A stretch of DNA of 64,000 bases from Aquarana catesbeiana (lineage: Eukaryota; Chordata; Amphibia; Anura; Ranidae). Shown here in pieces: positions 1 to 11,127 of this stretch. Location of the stretch: assembly GCF_042186555.1 (NCBI RefSeq), contig NC_133328.1:341226035-341290034 (forward strand), read 5' to 3'. The notes beneath the pieces were generated by a model that saw only the letters and a program-made list of their open reading frames with translations, did not search any database and had not been told where the DNA came from. Both the position numbers and the translations under genes were made by a program. Numbering within the stretch: position 1 is the first letter of the stretch; each line of letters begins with the position of its first letter.

Positions 1-282
1 GTGCTCGATCCACCACCAAATAGTGTAGGTTTGTCGCTTACCAGAAATCCATGATCCCCCACTACAGAGGATCAGGGAAAGCCTGAATTGGAAGCTATCC
101 TCCGGACCATATCAGATACAGCCAAAACCTGAATTTGTTAATGGTGTGGCGTAATGTCCAAAACACAGCCAACGGAACATAAGTACTTCAGATTTCAACG
201 TGACATTCCCAGCTCGCAAATGAATAAATGCACCATGAAAGATATAAAAGGCTCCAATAGTGTAAAACCTTTAAGCCTGAAC
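1..282 (-). mobile_element. Inverted PLE terminal repeat fragment (copy 0)
   Basis: This stretch is the reverse complement of about 10880-11165, the terminal repeat of PLE1, with only scattered mismatches. It joins abruptly at about 278-283 to forward-oriented PLE 3' sequence. An inverted terminal-repeat piece next to a forward PLE body is a known Penelope arrangement, and PLE2 and PLE3 in this window show it too. The left end runs off the window. Confidence 0.85.
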
Positions 283-1184
283 GTTGATACAGATGTGAAT
301 GCCTTCATCAACAATTCTTGATGAGGGATCCACATTGTATTATGTTTAACTATGTATAACTATGTATTAACTATGTATAACTTATGTTTGACTATTTTTT
401 GGTTTTTTCAGATATTATGTTTATTCATTGTTGTGATGGGTTTTCCTACAAGATTGTGCAATTACATGCAGATTTATCTTTACATGTATTTTTGAAATAG
501 ATTAACATGGTTTTAGATATTATTCTGAATTACATACTCAGTTTCTAACGTTCTGAGCCTTTATTCGTCTGGATGTTTTTGCATTTGCATTTATATACGT
601 GCTCCGTATGTTGATATTTTTTGACAATATATAGTCTTTAATTTTTATTTTATTTATTTTAAACGGATGATTGCCAAATTGCAATTCACAACACATCCAC
701 TGGGGGCCTCCCATATTTTTTCAACGTGTCCCCCACAATTTTTGGTGACATTTCCGTTTTTTAACTTATGCCCTGATAGCCGTGAGCAATCTTAGGCTTT
801 TACTATTGCTAATGTATATCCATGTTCAGACGTCCGCCAAGAGCTAGTGGCTTACAAATTTATGTTTTCTTAAATGGATATTTGTAATTCATATTCTATC
901 CACTGGGGGTGGATATATTTCATCAGTATGTCCCCTATGCATTCTTTGGCAGTGTTTTCGGCTTTTAACATATACTCTGGCGGCCATGAGCAATTCTAGG
1001 TTCTTTGGTGCCGCCGTTATATGCTCACGTTTATACACTGTCAAGAGTTTGTGGCTTATGAATCCTTGCCCATATTTTTAAATCCTGGTATGGATTCTCG
1101 CCTTGTAGTTTTTTAATTTTATTTATCTGTTATTTCTATTCCTAATTTGGCCATTGGGTGTCGCCCGAGTTGGGGGCCACGAGT
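283..1184 (+). mobile_element. PLE copy 0, 3' untranslated segment
   Basis: The sequence parallels 9287-10165 of PLE1 almost base for base, including the shared start at the GATACAGATGTGAATGCC stretch, and carries no coding region. It breaks at about 1183, where it runs into piggyBac sequence across a 2-3 bp microhomology. The rest of this PLE 3' region is missing up to the terminal repeat at 6499, so a deletion is likely. Confidence 0.85.
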
Positions 1185-1509
1185 GATCAATATCTGATCC
1201 GATCAGATCTATACTAGCATCCCCAGCAGTTTAGGGTTCCCAAAAACACAGTGTTAGCGGGATCAGCCCAGATACCTGCTAGCACCTGCGTTTTGCCCCT
1301 CAGCCCAGCCCAGCCCACCCAAGTGCAGTATCGATCAATCACTGTCACTTACAAAACACTAAACACATAACTGCAGTGTTCATAGAGTCAGGCCTGATCC
1401 CTGCGATCGCTAACAGTTTTTTTGGTAGCGTTTTGGTGAACTGGCAAGCACCAGCGGTCTAGTACACCCCGGTCGTAGTCAAACCAGCACTGCAGTAACA
1501 CTTGGTGAC

Positions 1510-1903
1510 GTGGCGAGTCCCATAAGTGCAGTTCAAGCTGGTGAGGTGGCAAGCACAAGTAGTGTCCCGCTGCCACCAAGAAGAAGACAAACACAGGCCC
1601 GTCATGCCCATAATGCCCTTCCTGCTGCATTCGCCAATCCTAATTGGGAACCCCACACTTCTGCAGCGCCCGTACTTCCCCCATTCACATCCCCAACCAA
1701 ATGCAGTCGGCTGCATGAGAGGCATTTTCTTTATGTCCTCCCGAGTACCCCTACCCAACGAACCCCCCAAAAAAAGATGTCGTGTCTGCAGCAAGCGCGG
1801 ATATAGGCGTGACACCCACTATTATTGTCCCTCCTGTCCTGACAATCCTGGTCTTTGTATTGGTGAATGTTTTGAATGCTACCATACACTAGTTGAGTAT
1901 TAG
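1510..1903 (+). pseudogene. piggyBac transposase relic (N-tail fused to Cys-rich domain), copy A
   Basis: The reading frame starts as MASPISAVQAGEVASTSSV, runs to PPFT and then jumps to the C-terminal segment (RLHERHF, then the Cys-rich domain with YYCPSCPDNPGLC and CFECYH, ending LVEY). The whole DDD catalytic core is absent. One extra A in the run at about 1770-1777 shifts the frame, so the Cys-rich part is read in a different frame from the start. Compared with B, A keeps the zinc-binding cysteines. Confidence 0.8.
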
Positions 1904-3404
1904 CGTAGGGTACAGCATTGCACAGACTAGGCACACTTTCACAGGGTCTCCCAAGATGCCATCGCATTTTGAGAGACCCGAACCTGGAACCGGTTACAGT
2001 TATAAAAGTTAGTTACAAAAAAAGTGTAAAAAAAAAAAAAAAAACACAAACAAAAATATAAAATAAAAAAAAATAGTTGTCGTTTTATTGTTCTCTCTCT
2101 CTATTCTCTCTCTTTTGTCCTGCTCTTTTTTACTGTATTCTATTCTGCAATGTTTTATTGTTATTATGTTTTATCATGTTTGCTTTTCAGGTATGCAATT
2201 TTTTATACTTTACCGTTTACTGTGTTTTATTGTTAATCAATCTTTTGTCTTCAGGTACGCCATTCACGACTTTGAGTGGTTATACCAGAATGATGCCTGC
2301 TGATTTAGGTATCATCTTGGTATCATTCTTTTCAGCCAGCGGTCGGCTTTCATGTAAAAGCAATCCTAGCGGCTAATTAGCCTCTAGACTGCTTTTACAA
2401 GCAGTGGGAGGGAATTCCCCCCCCCCCACCGTCTTCCGTGTTTTTCTCTGGCCCTCCCATGTCTCAACAGGGAACCTGAGAATGCAGCCGGTGATTCAGC
2501 CAGCTGACCATAGAGCTGATCAGAGACCAGAGTGGCTCCAAACATCTCTATGGCCTAAGAAACCGGAAGCTACGAGCATTTTATGACTTAGATTTTGCCG
2601 AATGTAAACAGCACCATTGGGAAATTGGGGAAGCATTTTATCACACCGATCTTGGTGTGGTCAGATGCTTTGAGGGCAGAGGAGAAATCTAAGGTCTAAT
2701 AGACCCCAATTTTTTCAAAAAAGAGTACCTGTCACTACCTATTGCTATCATAGGAGATATTTACATTCCCTGAGATAACAATAAAAATGATTTAAAAAAA
2801 AATGAAAGGAACAGTTTAAAAATAAGATAAAAAAGCAAAAAAATAATAAAGAAGAAATAAAAAAAAGCACCCCTGTCCCCCCCTGCTCTCGCACTAAGGC
2901 GAGCACAAGCATCGGTCTGGCGTCAAATGTAAACAGCAATTGCACCATGCATGTGAGGTATCACCGCGAAGGTCAGATCGAGGGCAGTAATTTTAGCAGT
3001 AGACCTGTAAAGGCTTTTAAAGGCTTTTAAAAATGTATTTATTTTGTTGCCACTGCACGTTTGTGCGCAATTTTAAAGCATGTCATGTTTGGTATCCATG
3101 TACTCGGCCTAAGATTATCTTTTTTATTTCATCAAACATTTGGGCAATATAGTGTGTTTTAGTGCATTAAAATTTAAAAAAGTGTGTTTTTTCCCCAAAA
3201 ATGCGTTTGAAAAATCGCTACGCAAATACTGTGTGAAAAAAAAATGAAACACCCACCATTTTAATCTGTAGGGCATTTGCTTTAAAAAATATACAATGTT
3301 TGGGGGTTCAAAGTAATTTTCTTGCAAAAAAAAATAATTTTTTCATGTAAACAAAAAGTGTCAGAAAGGGCTTTGTCTTTAAGTTGTTAGAAGAGTGGGT
3401 GATG

Positions 3405-4510
3405 TGTGACATAAGCTTCTAAATGTTGTGCATAAAATGCCAGGACAGTTCAAACCCCCCCCAAATGACCCCATTTTGGAAAGTAGACACCCCAAGCTAT
3501 TTGCTGAGAGGCATGTCGAGTCCATGGAATATTTTATATTGTGACACAAGCTGCGGGAAAGAGACAAATTTTTTTTTTTTTGCACAAAGTTGTCGCTAAA
3601 TGATATATTGCTCAAACATGCCATGGGAATATGTGAAATTACACCCCAAAATACATTTTGTTGCTTCTCCTGAGTATGGGGATACCTCATGTGTGAGACT
3701 TTTTTGGAGCCTAGCCTTGTACGGGACCCTGAAAACCAAGCACCACCTTCAGGCTTTCTAAGGGCGTAAATTTTTGATTTCACTCTTCACTGCCTATCAC
3801 AGTTTCGGAGGCCACGGAATGCCCAGGTGGCACAAAACCCCCCCAAATTACCTCATTTTGGAAAGTAGACACTCCAAGCTATTTGCTGAGAGGTATAGTG
3901 AGTATTTTGCAGACCTCACTTTTTGTCACAAAGTTTTGAAAATTGAAAAAAGAAAAAAAAATTTTTTTTCTTGTTCTTCATTTTCAAAAACAAATGAGAG
4001 CTGCAAAATACTCACCATGCCTCTCAGCAAATAGCTTGGGGTGTCTACTTTCCAAAATGGGGTCATTTGAGGGGGGTTTGTGCCACCTGGGCATTCCATG
4101 GCCTCCGAAACTGTGATAGGCAGTGAAGAGTGAAATCAAAAATTTACACCCTTAGAAATCCTGAAGGCGGTGATTGGTTTTCCGGGCCCCGCACGCGGCT
4201 AGGCTCCTAAAAAGTCCCACACATGTGGTATCCCCGTACTCAGGAGAAGCAGCTGAATATATTTTGGGGTGCAATTCCACATATGCCCATGGCCTGTGTG
4301 AGCAATATATCATTTAGTGACAACTTTGTGCAAAAAAAAAAAAAATTGTCACTTTCCCGCATTTTGTGTCAAAATATAAAATATTCCATGGACTCAACAT
4401 GCCTCAAAGCAAATAGCTTGGGGTGTCTACTTTCCAAAATGGGGTCATTTGGGGGGGTTTATGCCATCTGGGCATTTTATGGCCTTCAAAACTGTGATAG
4501 GTAGTCAGGA
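3405..4510. repeat. Near-palindrome with ~550-bp arms, piggyBac copy A
   Basis: The left arm (about 3405-3955) and right arm (about 3965-4510) are inverted copies. Both carry the CAAGCTATTTGCTGAGAG and GGAATATTTTATATT type blocks in opposite senses. The centre is an A/T-rich stretch of runs of A followed by runs of T at about 3940-3975. The same structure lies at the same relative place in B, C and D. Short open frames here (starting MKSKIYALR) are by-products of the repeat, not genes. Confidence 0.85.
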
Positions 4511-4860
4511 GTAAAATCAAAAATTTACGCCCTTAGAAATCCTGAAGGCAGTGATTGGTTTTCGGGGCCCTGTACGCGGCTAGGCTCCCAAAAAGTCCCA
4601 CACATGTGGTATCCCCGTACTGAGGAGAAGCAGCTGAATATATTTTGGGGTGCAATTCCACATATGCCCATGGCATGTGTGAGCAATATATCATTTAGTG
4701 ACAACTTGTTGTAATTTTTTTTTTTGTCATTATTCAATCACTTGGGACAAAAAAATTAATATTCAATGGGCTCAAAATGCCTCTCAGCAATTTCCTTTCG
4801 GTGTCTACTTTCCAAAATGGGGTCATTTGTGGGGGTTTTGTACTGCCCTGCCATTTTAGC
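4140..4860 (+). repeat. Two tandem ~375-bp units, piggyBac copy A
   Basis: Units start at about 4132 and 4512, each with the motif CCCTTAGAAATCCTGAAGG followed by GGGGCCC, TAGGCTCC, TTTTGGGGTGCAATTCCACA and ACTTTCCAAAATGGGG. The second unit ends in a diverged tail (CATTATTCAATCACTTG) that marks the last unit in all four copies. The first unit is also the right arm of the palindrome. Confidence 0.75.
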
Positions 4861-5315
4861 ACCTCAGGAAATGACATAGGCAGTCATAAATTAAAGGCTG
4901 TGTAAATTCCAGAAAATGTACCCTAGTTTGTAGGCGCTATAACTTTTGCGCAAACCAATAAATATACACTTATTGACATTTTTTTTACCAAAGACATGTG
5001 GCTGAATACATATTGGCCTAAATGTATGACTAAAATTGAGTTTATTTGATTTTTTTTATAACAAAAAGTAGAAAATATCATTTTTTTTCAAAATTTTCGG
5101 TCTTTTTCCGTTTATAGTGCAAAAAATAAAAACGGCAGAGGTGATCAAATACCATCAAAAGAAAGCTCTATTTGTGGGAAGAAAAGGACGCAAATTTTGT
5201 TTTGGGTACAGCATTGCATGACCACGCAATTAGCAGTTAAATCGACACAGTGCCAAATTGTAAAAAGTGCTCTGGTCATTAAGGGGGTAAATCCTTCCGG
5301 GGCTGAAGTGGTTAA

Positions 5316-6497
5316 GAAGTGTCAGAAAACGAGAAACCTAACACAGCAGGAGCCTCCCATCATGGATGCGGAGCGGCCCGAGAATGAAGAAGGGAAGAAA
5401 ATGCCGCAGAGGAAGATGCCGGACGAGAACACCGTAGAAAGAAGGTGAGGATCGGAGGAAGAACCAGAGGAAGAAGAAGATGGAGGAAGACACTGAAGGA
5501 AGATAGAAGAAAGAAGGTAGAAGAAAGAAGATGGAAAGAAGAAGACTTTAAATAAAGGAATTGTCAAAAACTGTCTCTTGTCATTTTTAACATTTTTGAC
5601 ACTTTTTTGTAAAATGGTAGGGGTACTTTTGTACCCCCTTACCATTTCACACAGGGGGGGCGGGATCTGGGGGTCCTCTTGTTAAAGGGGGCTTCCAGAT
5701 TCCGATAAGTCCCCCTGCCCACAGACCCCCACAACCACCAGGCAAGGGTTGTGGGGATGAGGCCCTTGTCCCCATCAACATGGGGACAAGGTGCTTTGGG
5801 GGAGACCCCAAAGCACCCTCCCAATGTTGAGGGCATGTGGCCTGGTACGGTTCAGAAGGGGGGTAGCTCTCTCATCCCCCCTCTTTTCCTGCAGCCTGCC
5901 AGCTTGCGTGCTCGGATAAGGGTCTGGTATGGATTTTTGGGGGGACCCCACGCCATTTTTTTTTTTTTGGTGCAGGGTTCCCCTGTGGGGAAATCCCATG
6001 CTGTTTTTATCAATGAACTTTTATGTGTATTGTAGGACTGACAATTCATTAATAGCCGTGAGTAGTTTTAAATTACTCTTTTCCTTTGAAATGTCATTTT
6101 GCTGTCAGACTGTTCTAAACAAGGGAAACATGCGCCCCTTTACAGGCATACTATAGACACCCCCCAGGTACGAAATTTAAAGGAGTATTACACTTTTATT
6201 GTTTCACTTGAAGCATTATTAAAATTACTGCTTCCTGAAAAAAATGACGTTTTTAAAACTTTTTTTTGCATTGATCCATGTCCCCTGGGGCAGGACCCAG
6301 GTCCCCAAACACTTTTTATGACAATACCATGCATATAAGCCTTTAAAATTAGCACTTTTGATTTCTCCCATAGACTTTTAAAGGGTGTTCTGCGGCTTCC
6401 TAATTTGCCGCATACACCCCAAAATGTTCGCTGCACTGGCGAACAGCCGATGTTCGAGTCGAACATGAGTTCGACTCGAACTCGAAGCTCATCCCTA
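5316..6497 (+). mobile_element. hAT fold-back element, single arm (E1)
   Basis: The sequence parallels 61600-63024, the right arm of the hAT fold-back in the right part of the window. It has a purine-rich GAAGAAGA tract, an accumulation of TAGGGGTAC/GTACCCC and CATGGGGACAAGG blocks, and the end ...CTCATCCCTA. The left arm is absent, lost with the 5' end of piggyBac A. Beyond 6497 comes PLE terminal repeat, so the PLE was the target. Open frames here are low-complexity and not credible genes. Confidence 0.75.
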
Positions 6498-6498
6498 G

Positions 6499-6766
6499 CA
6501 GCAAACCTACACTCTTTGGTGGTGGATCGAGCACTATTTTTCCCTACATTATCAAGGATCCCACAATTTTGGATGGACTTCGTTTAATAATTTATTTTAT
6601 TTCACGGGTGATATAGTCAATATATGTTTTGGACTCACTTTCACATATTTTCAATCGTTTATTGCATTAATCATTGTTTATCTATTTTGGTGTTATGACA
6701 TTTTTCACATTTTGCTCACATCAGATGTTATATTTATATACGGACGCATTACCATATTATTAACCA
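6499..6766 (+). mobile_element. PLE terminal direct repeat, 5' side of PLE1
   Basis: This is a direct repeat of 11128-11395 (TGGTGGTGGATCGAGCAC, then CACGGGTGATATAGTCAA, ending TACCATATTATT). The two copies flank PLE1, as expected for Penelope pseudo-LTRs. It may also be the 3' end of copy 0 in a head-to-tail array. Confidence 0.85.
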
Positions 6767-6945
6767 CTTCCCGACCGCCGCACGACTATGTACGTCCTAA
6801 GTTTGAACGGGGATATCGTTGTTATGGCAGCAGCTAGCTGCCATAACCCCGGTATCCCCGTTTTCGTGCGGCGGCCGGCTTTCAGATAAAAGTGGTCCCT
6901 GCGGCGGATTCGCCGCGAGATCACTTTTATCGGTGGCGGGAGAGG
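6767..6945 (+). mobile_element. piggyBac-like MITE fragment with TTAACCACTT end
   Basis: It begins TTAACCACTTCCCGACCGCC, the same terminus type as copies B and C, but what follows differs. It contains two hairpins, GTTATGGCAGC with GCTGCCATAAC, and AAAAGTGG...CCGCGAGATCACTTTT. No opposite TTAA end is visible, and PLE ORF1 sequence follows at about 6946, so it is a fragment or a deletion junction. Confidence 0.55.
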
Positions 6946-7456
6946 GGCCATATTCCTAGAGGGGCTCCCCTGGGAAGACCTAAGAGAAATTTTAGGCAAG
7001 ATAGTCACAATTATCAACAATGTGACCCATACCCACAGTCATGGGAGACTTTACCACGGTCATGGAACAACTCATCAAGTAAATCTGGTCCCCCCAATTA
7101 CAACCCAGGGTTTGATCAAACCAATTTGGGTTACTATAATGGAGACACTAGGAACCAGATTCCACTTCATAACCGCTTTTTTCCTTTGTCTGATTTAGAG
7201 ACCCCGGGTCGCCATAGATCGGGTATTGGAGGGTATGGGTATAGTGGTCCCGAGAGAAGTCCGGGTGCGCACTACTCAGGCAACTTCCAACAAGGACACA
7301 ACCACCCAAGATCAACACTTTGGCCCCCCTGGTAACAGAAACAATCAAAATTGGGGTTTTCCCAGGGATTCACAAGGTATCAAGCGGCCCGTAGAACTAA
7401 GAGAGGAATCAGAGGGGGGAGGCGGGTCCAATCACTCAAAAAGAAAAAGGACATAG
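6946..7456 (+). pseudogene. PLE1 ORF1 relic (Arg/Gly/Asn-rich protein)
   Basis: The segment encodes a low-complexity RG-, N- and Q-rich protein in two frames. The first runs to about 7335 and contains IPLHNRFFPLSDLE, the counterpart of VPLYNRYQPLVEEE in PLE2 ORF1. The second ends SKRKRT-stop at 7456. One indel at about 7230-7335 explains the switch. The N-terminal coiled-coil part seen in PLE2 ORF1 is missing, having been replaced by the MITE fragment. A nucleic-acid-binding role is inferred from composition only. Confidence 0.6.
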
Positions 7457-9178
7457 GAACTGGCATTTTCAATTTAAGTAAACAATCTTTAACTGACTCT
7501 GAGAAAAGGCTAATGGATAAAGGTTTGAAGTTTGTTCCGCCCAGAGGCCTAAGCAAATTTCAAACATACATGGACGTACATAAATATAAAAAAGAACTTG
7601 AAGTTATTGTTGATACAGTTTTTCGGAAAGGTATTTTAAATGATAAAGAGAGATTATTTCTGGTTTCTAGTGCTCCTCACACACGGGTTATTTATTACCT
7701 TCCCAAAATCCATAAGGATTAGACTTTCCCCCTTTTGACATCCCATAGTGAGTGGAATAGATTCAGTTACGTTCCGGTTGAGCAAGTATATTGACCATTA
7801 TCTGCAACCTTTGGTTCGAAACATTCCATCATATATTAAGGATACTAAACAGGTGATCAACTTACTTTTTAATATCACTCCTAAAAGAGGACTTTGGATG
7901 GTTACTGTGGATGTAGCTTCACTCTACACCATCATCCCCCATCATTTGGGCCTTGAGGCAGTTAAGTTATTTTTGGTCAGAGATTCTGGTCTAGCCCTTT
8001 CCCAGATAAATTTCATCATGGAATTATTACAATATGCTGCCAGTCATAATTATTTCTGGTTTGAGCATCAATTTTATCGTCAGGACAGGGGAGTTGCTAT
8101 GGGGGCTAAATATGCCCCCAGCTTGGCCAATTTATTTATGGCCAAGTGGGAGGAGGACATCGTTGACGGCCCCAGGAGACCAGAAGTGGTCCTGTAGGCT
8201 AGATACATTGACGATGTCCTCCTTCTATGGGATGGTTGTGAGTCTGACTTGTGAAGTTTCATGGCAACCCTCAATAACAATAACAGAGGCATCAAAATAC
8301 ATTTTGAAGCCAGCCTTAACAAAATTAATTTCCTTGATTTAAAGATTCAGATTGTCGAGGACAGATTTGTGACATCTACTTTTTTTAAAGCAACCGACAG
8401 GAATTCATACATTTCGTTAGATAGCTGTGATTATGAGCCATGGTTGAAAGCAGTTCCTCAGGGCCTTAGGCGTAACTGTATGGAGATCAATACTTTTGAA
8501 GAACAGACTGCTATTCTCTCCAGCAGGTTTATTGAGAAGGGCTATGACCAAGGTTTCCTGTCCCAGGTGGTCAAAACAGCACGCGATAGGGATAGATCTT
8601 CACTCCTGGTAGATGTGTCTCCAAAAAGGGAAGATCATTCCACTATTACACCATTTATCACATCCTTTTTGGTGCAACATCAGACCATTAAGAAATTGAT
8701 CCAGAAGCACTGGCATGTTCTAACCAGTGACCAAGTGCTTAGCACTATTTTACCCGTCAGGTCCAGACTTGTTTTCAAGGGGACATTGTCTTTGGGAAGT
8801 AGGATTGCTCCTCCTGTTCAGGTCCCTCTGAAAGAAAATAAATGTTTTCTTCAGAACCTCACAGGTTATTACAGATGTGGGAAGTGCCTGGTTTGCTTTC
8901 TTAATATATGCAAAGAGAGAAGGACTCGTACTTTTGCGTCTACCAGCACCTCACGATCCTATGAGGTTGAACCCTTTATTACGTGTACATCTGAAGGTGT
9001 GGTCTACCTCATACAGTGCCCTTGCGGGCTACAATATGTTGGGAGGACCAAAAGGGCGCTGTTTGTTCGATTGAACAAACACATTGGTAATATAAAGAGA
9101 AAGGCTATGATAAACATCCAGTATCATGACACTATGACCAGGTACACAAGAGGGACCCATCTAATACATTATTTATAG
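7431..9178 (+). pseudogene. PLE1 ORF2: reverse transcriptase + GIY-YIG endonuclease, broken
   Basis: Penelope-type polyprotein remnant. It begins in the -1 frame of ORF1 (KKKKDIGTGIFNLS) without a nearby ATG. About 170 residues, including the DKG region, are deleted after DVHKY. It continues through LPKIHKD, a frameshift near 7722-7745, and SGIDSVTFRLSKYIDHYLQP, DVASLYTIIP and GVAMGAKYAPSLANLF. TAG at 8195 and TGA at about 8252 flank an intact RYIDD catalytic box. The rest is open: FKATDRNSYI, a CGKCLVC zinc-binding linker, then the GIY-YIG domain VVYLIQCPCGLQYVGRTKR. It would prime its own reverse transcription by target cleavage, but this copy cannot make a full protein. Confidence 0.9.
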
Positions 9179-10477
9179 GGATTGACAAATATAAACCCCA
9201 CTGGTGAGGCAGCCTATTAGTCAGAGAAATTTCGAAACAAGAAATGTCTTGGATCCATAGACTCAAAACTTATGTACCCTTTGGCCTGAACATTGATACA
9301 GATGTGAATGCCTTCATCAACAATTCTTGATGAGGGATCCACATTGTATTATGTTTGACTATTTTTTGGCTTTTTCAGATACTATGTTTATTCATTGTTG
9401 TGATGGGTTTTACTACAAGATTGTGCAATTACACGCAGATTTATCTTTACATGTATTTTTTAAATAGATTAACATGGTTTTAGATATTATTCTGAATTAC
9501 AAACTCAGCCTCAGCCAATTCTGAGCCTTTATCTGTCTGGATGTTTTTGCATTTGCATTTATATACATGCTCCTTATGTTGATATTTTTTTGACAATATA
9601 TAGTTTTTAATTTTAATTCTATTTATTTTAAACAGATGATTGCCAAATTGCAATTCACAACAATTCACAACATATCCACTGGGGGCCTCCCATATTTTAT
9701 CAAAGTGTCCCCCACAATTTTTGGTGGCATTTCCGGTTTTTAACTTATACCCTTATAGCCATGAGCAATCTTAGGCTTTTACTATTGCTAATGTATATCC
9801 ATGTTCAGACGTCCTCCAAGAGCTAGTGGCTTACGAATTTATGTTTTCTTAAATGGATGTTTGTAATTCATATTCTATCCACTGGGGGTCTCCTATATTT
9901 CATCATTATGTCCCCTATGCATTCTTTGGCGGTGTTTTTGGCTTTTAACATATACTCTGGCAGCCGTGAGCAATTTTAGGTTCTTTGGTGCCGCCGTTAT
10001 ATGCTCACGTTTATACACCCGTCAAGAGTTAGTGGCTTATGAATCCTTGCCCATATTTTTAAATCCTTGTATGGATTCTAGACTTGTAGTTTTTTATTGT
10101 ATTTATCTCTTATTTCTATTCCTAATTTGGCCATTGGGTGTCGCTCGAGTTGGCGGCCACAAGTGACACGGGTATGTACATTCATTTCACTTTTGCCCAG
10201 GTTGGGCGACGATATGCAATTTGAATATTCATTTACATTTTGTTTTTAATCTATTTTTTGTTCTGGCCTCTACAGTTCGGTATTTATTGGTCACCTAGGT
10301 GTTGTTTGTTTTATTTTCATTGACAATAATATGGCGATTGATATTTGACATGGGTCCCGATCTGTACCCGCTGTTAAACAGCATATGGACGGTCTAGGTG
10401 GTTTAGGCACTAATGCGCATGTCCGTCGACAGAATGAGGCTCAGAATGAGGCTTGGTCAGGTTGTCATGGTATAAAG

Positions 10478-10662
10478 CAGTGGTTCTCAACTCCAGTCCT
10501 CGGGACCCACCAACAGGCCAGAATTTAAGTATTACCTTGGGGAGCTGCAGACTAGAATACTGCAATCACTGAGCAGCAAGTGATATCACCTGTGATATAT
10601 TTCAGCTATCTTGCAAACCTGGCCTGTTGGTGGGTCCTGAGGACTGGAGTTGAGAACCACTG
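10478..10662. mobile_element. hAT MITE, 185 bp, with intact 8-bp TSD
   Basis: The terminal inverted repeats are about 44 bp, starting CAGTGGTTCTCAACTCCAGT and ending in the complement, ...GAGAACCACTG. They are flanked by perfect 8-bp duplications GTATAAAG at 10470-10477 and 10663-10670. Eight-bp TSDs and a CAG-type end fit the hAT superfamily. It has no coding capacity. It inserted in the PLE1 3' region, immediately beside the ribozyme-like motif. Confidence 0.93.
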
Positions 10663-10670
10663 GTATAAAG

Positions 10671-10760
10671 GGAGGTGACGCAGCTTGCCGCCCATGCCCC
10701 TGGACGACGTAACCCTATTATGAAACATGTAGGGAGGAGTGACGCGCTTGTGTCACCTCT
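10671..10760 (+). ncRNA. Hammerhead-ribozyme-like motif, PLE1
   Basis: Stem I strands GAGGTGAC (10672-10679) and GTCACCTC (10752-10759) are fully complementary. Between them lie CTGGACGA (700-707, a one-base variant of the CUGANGA core), a weak CGT/ATG stem II, GAAAC (10722-10726) and a minimal stem III ending at GTA. PLE terminal regions are known to carry type I hammerheads with very short stem III. The core deviates from consensus, so this copy is probably inactive. Confidence 0.5.
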
Positions 10761-11127
10761 CATCGCTATTGTTGTTACCAGTAGGGCGGACTAGTCTGTG
10801 AGCTTACCGGCCGGCGTTCCAGACGTACAGGCGCTTTTCCTACTAGAACTATGTGAGTGGAACTTTGCGTTTTTAATATTTAATAAAGTCTTAAAGGTTT
10901 TACACTATTGGAGCTTTTTATATCTTTCATGGTGCATTTATCCATTTGCAAGCTGGGTATGTCACGTTGAAAGCTGAAGTACTTGTGTTCTGTTGGCTGT
11001 GTTTTGGACATTACACCACATCATTAATGAATTCAGGTTTTGGCTGTATCTGATATGGTCCGGAGGATAGCTTCCAATTCAGGCTTTCCCTGATCCTCTG
11101 TAGTGGGGGATCATGGATCTCTGGTAA

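Larger units (their letters stand above)
1185..5315 (+). mobile_element. piggyBac non-autonomous derivative A (5'-truncated)
   Basis: The copy matches B from 17304 onward and ends in the family 3' terminus, ...GGGGCTGAAGTGGTTAA, with the TTAA target at 5312-5315. Its 5' end is missing: the sequence enters at the GATCAATATCTGATCC motif directly from PLE sequence. It shares with B and D two internal deletions relative to C. Order of parts: 5' non-coding region, fused coding relic, A-rich tract, pyrimidine tract, a near-palindrome centred at about 3960, tandem units and the 3' end. The right flank is a hAT fold-back arm, which was therefore its target. Confidence 0.85.
9179..11127 (+). other. 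PLE1 3' untranslated region
   Basis: Non-coding, with several PLE blocks shared with copy 0 (283-1184). It holds the hAT MITE at 10478-10662 and the ribozyme-like motif just after it. Downstream, the inverted counterpart of 1-282 runs forward (about 10880-11165). I see no genes here; short open frames are spurious. Confidence 0.7.

Noticed and set aside
2077..2376. Leu/Phe-rich, membrane-like frames in the pyrimidine tracts after the transposase (also near 18189, 27376, 57620)
   Set aside because: Hydrophobicity comes from T-rich DNA; no start context or conservation of frame between copies.
3379..3783. Recurring open frames of 60-134 codons starting MKSKIYALR/MWYPRTQEKQ in the piggyBac 3' regions (also near 19447, 29346, 32292, 32679, 33060, 59699)
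   Set aside because: They recur only because the DNA repeat recurs, are read from both arms of a palindrome, and have no domain or codon signal.
5322..5645. Ser/Phe-rich and Lys/Glu-rich frames over the GAAGAAGA tracts (also near 55510, 61348, 61681)
   Set aside because: Low-complexity purine/pyrimidine tracts inside hAT arms; open on both strands by composition.
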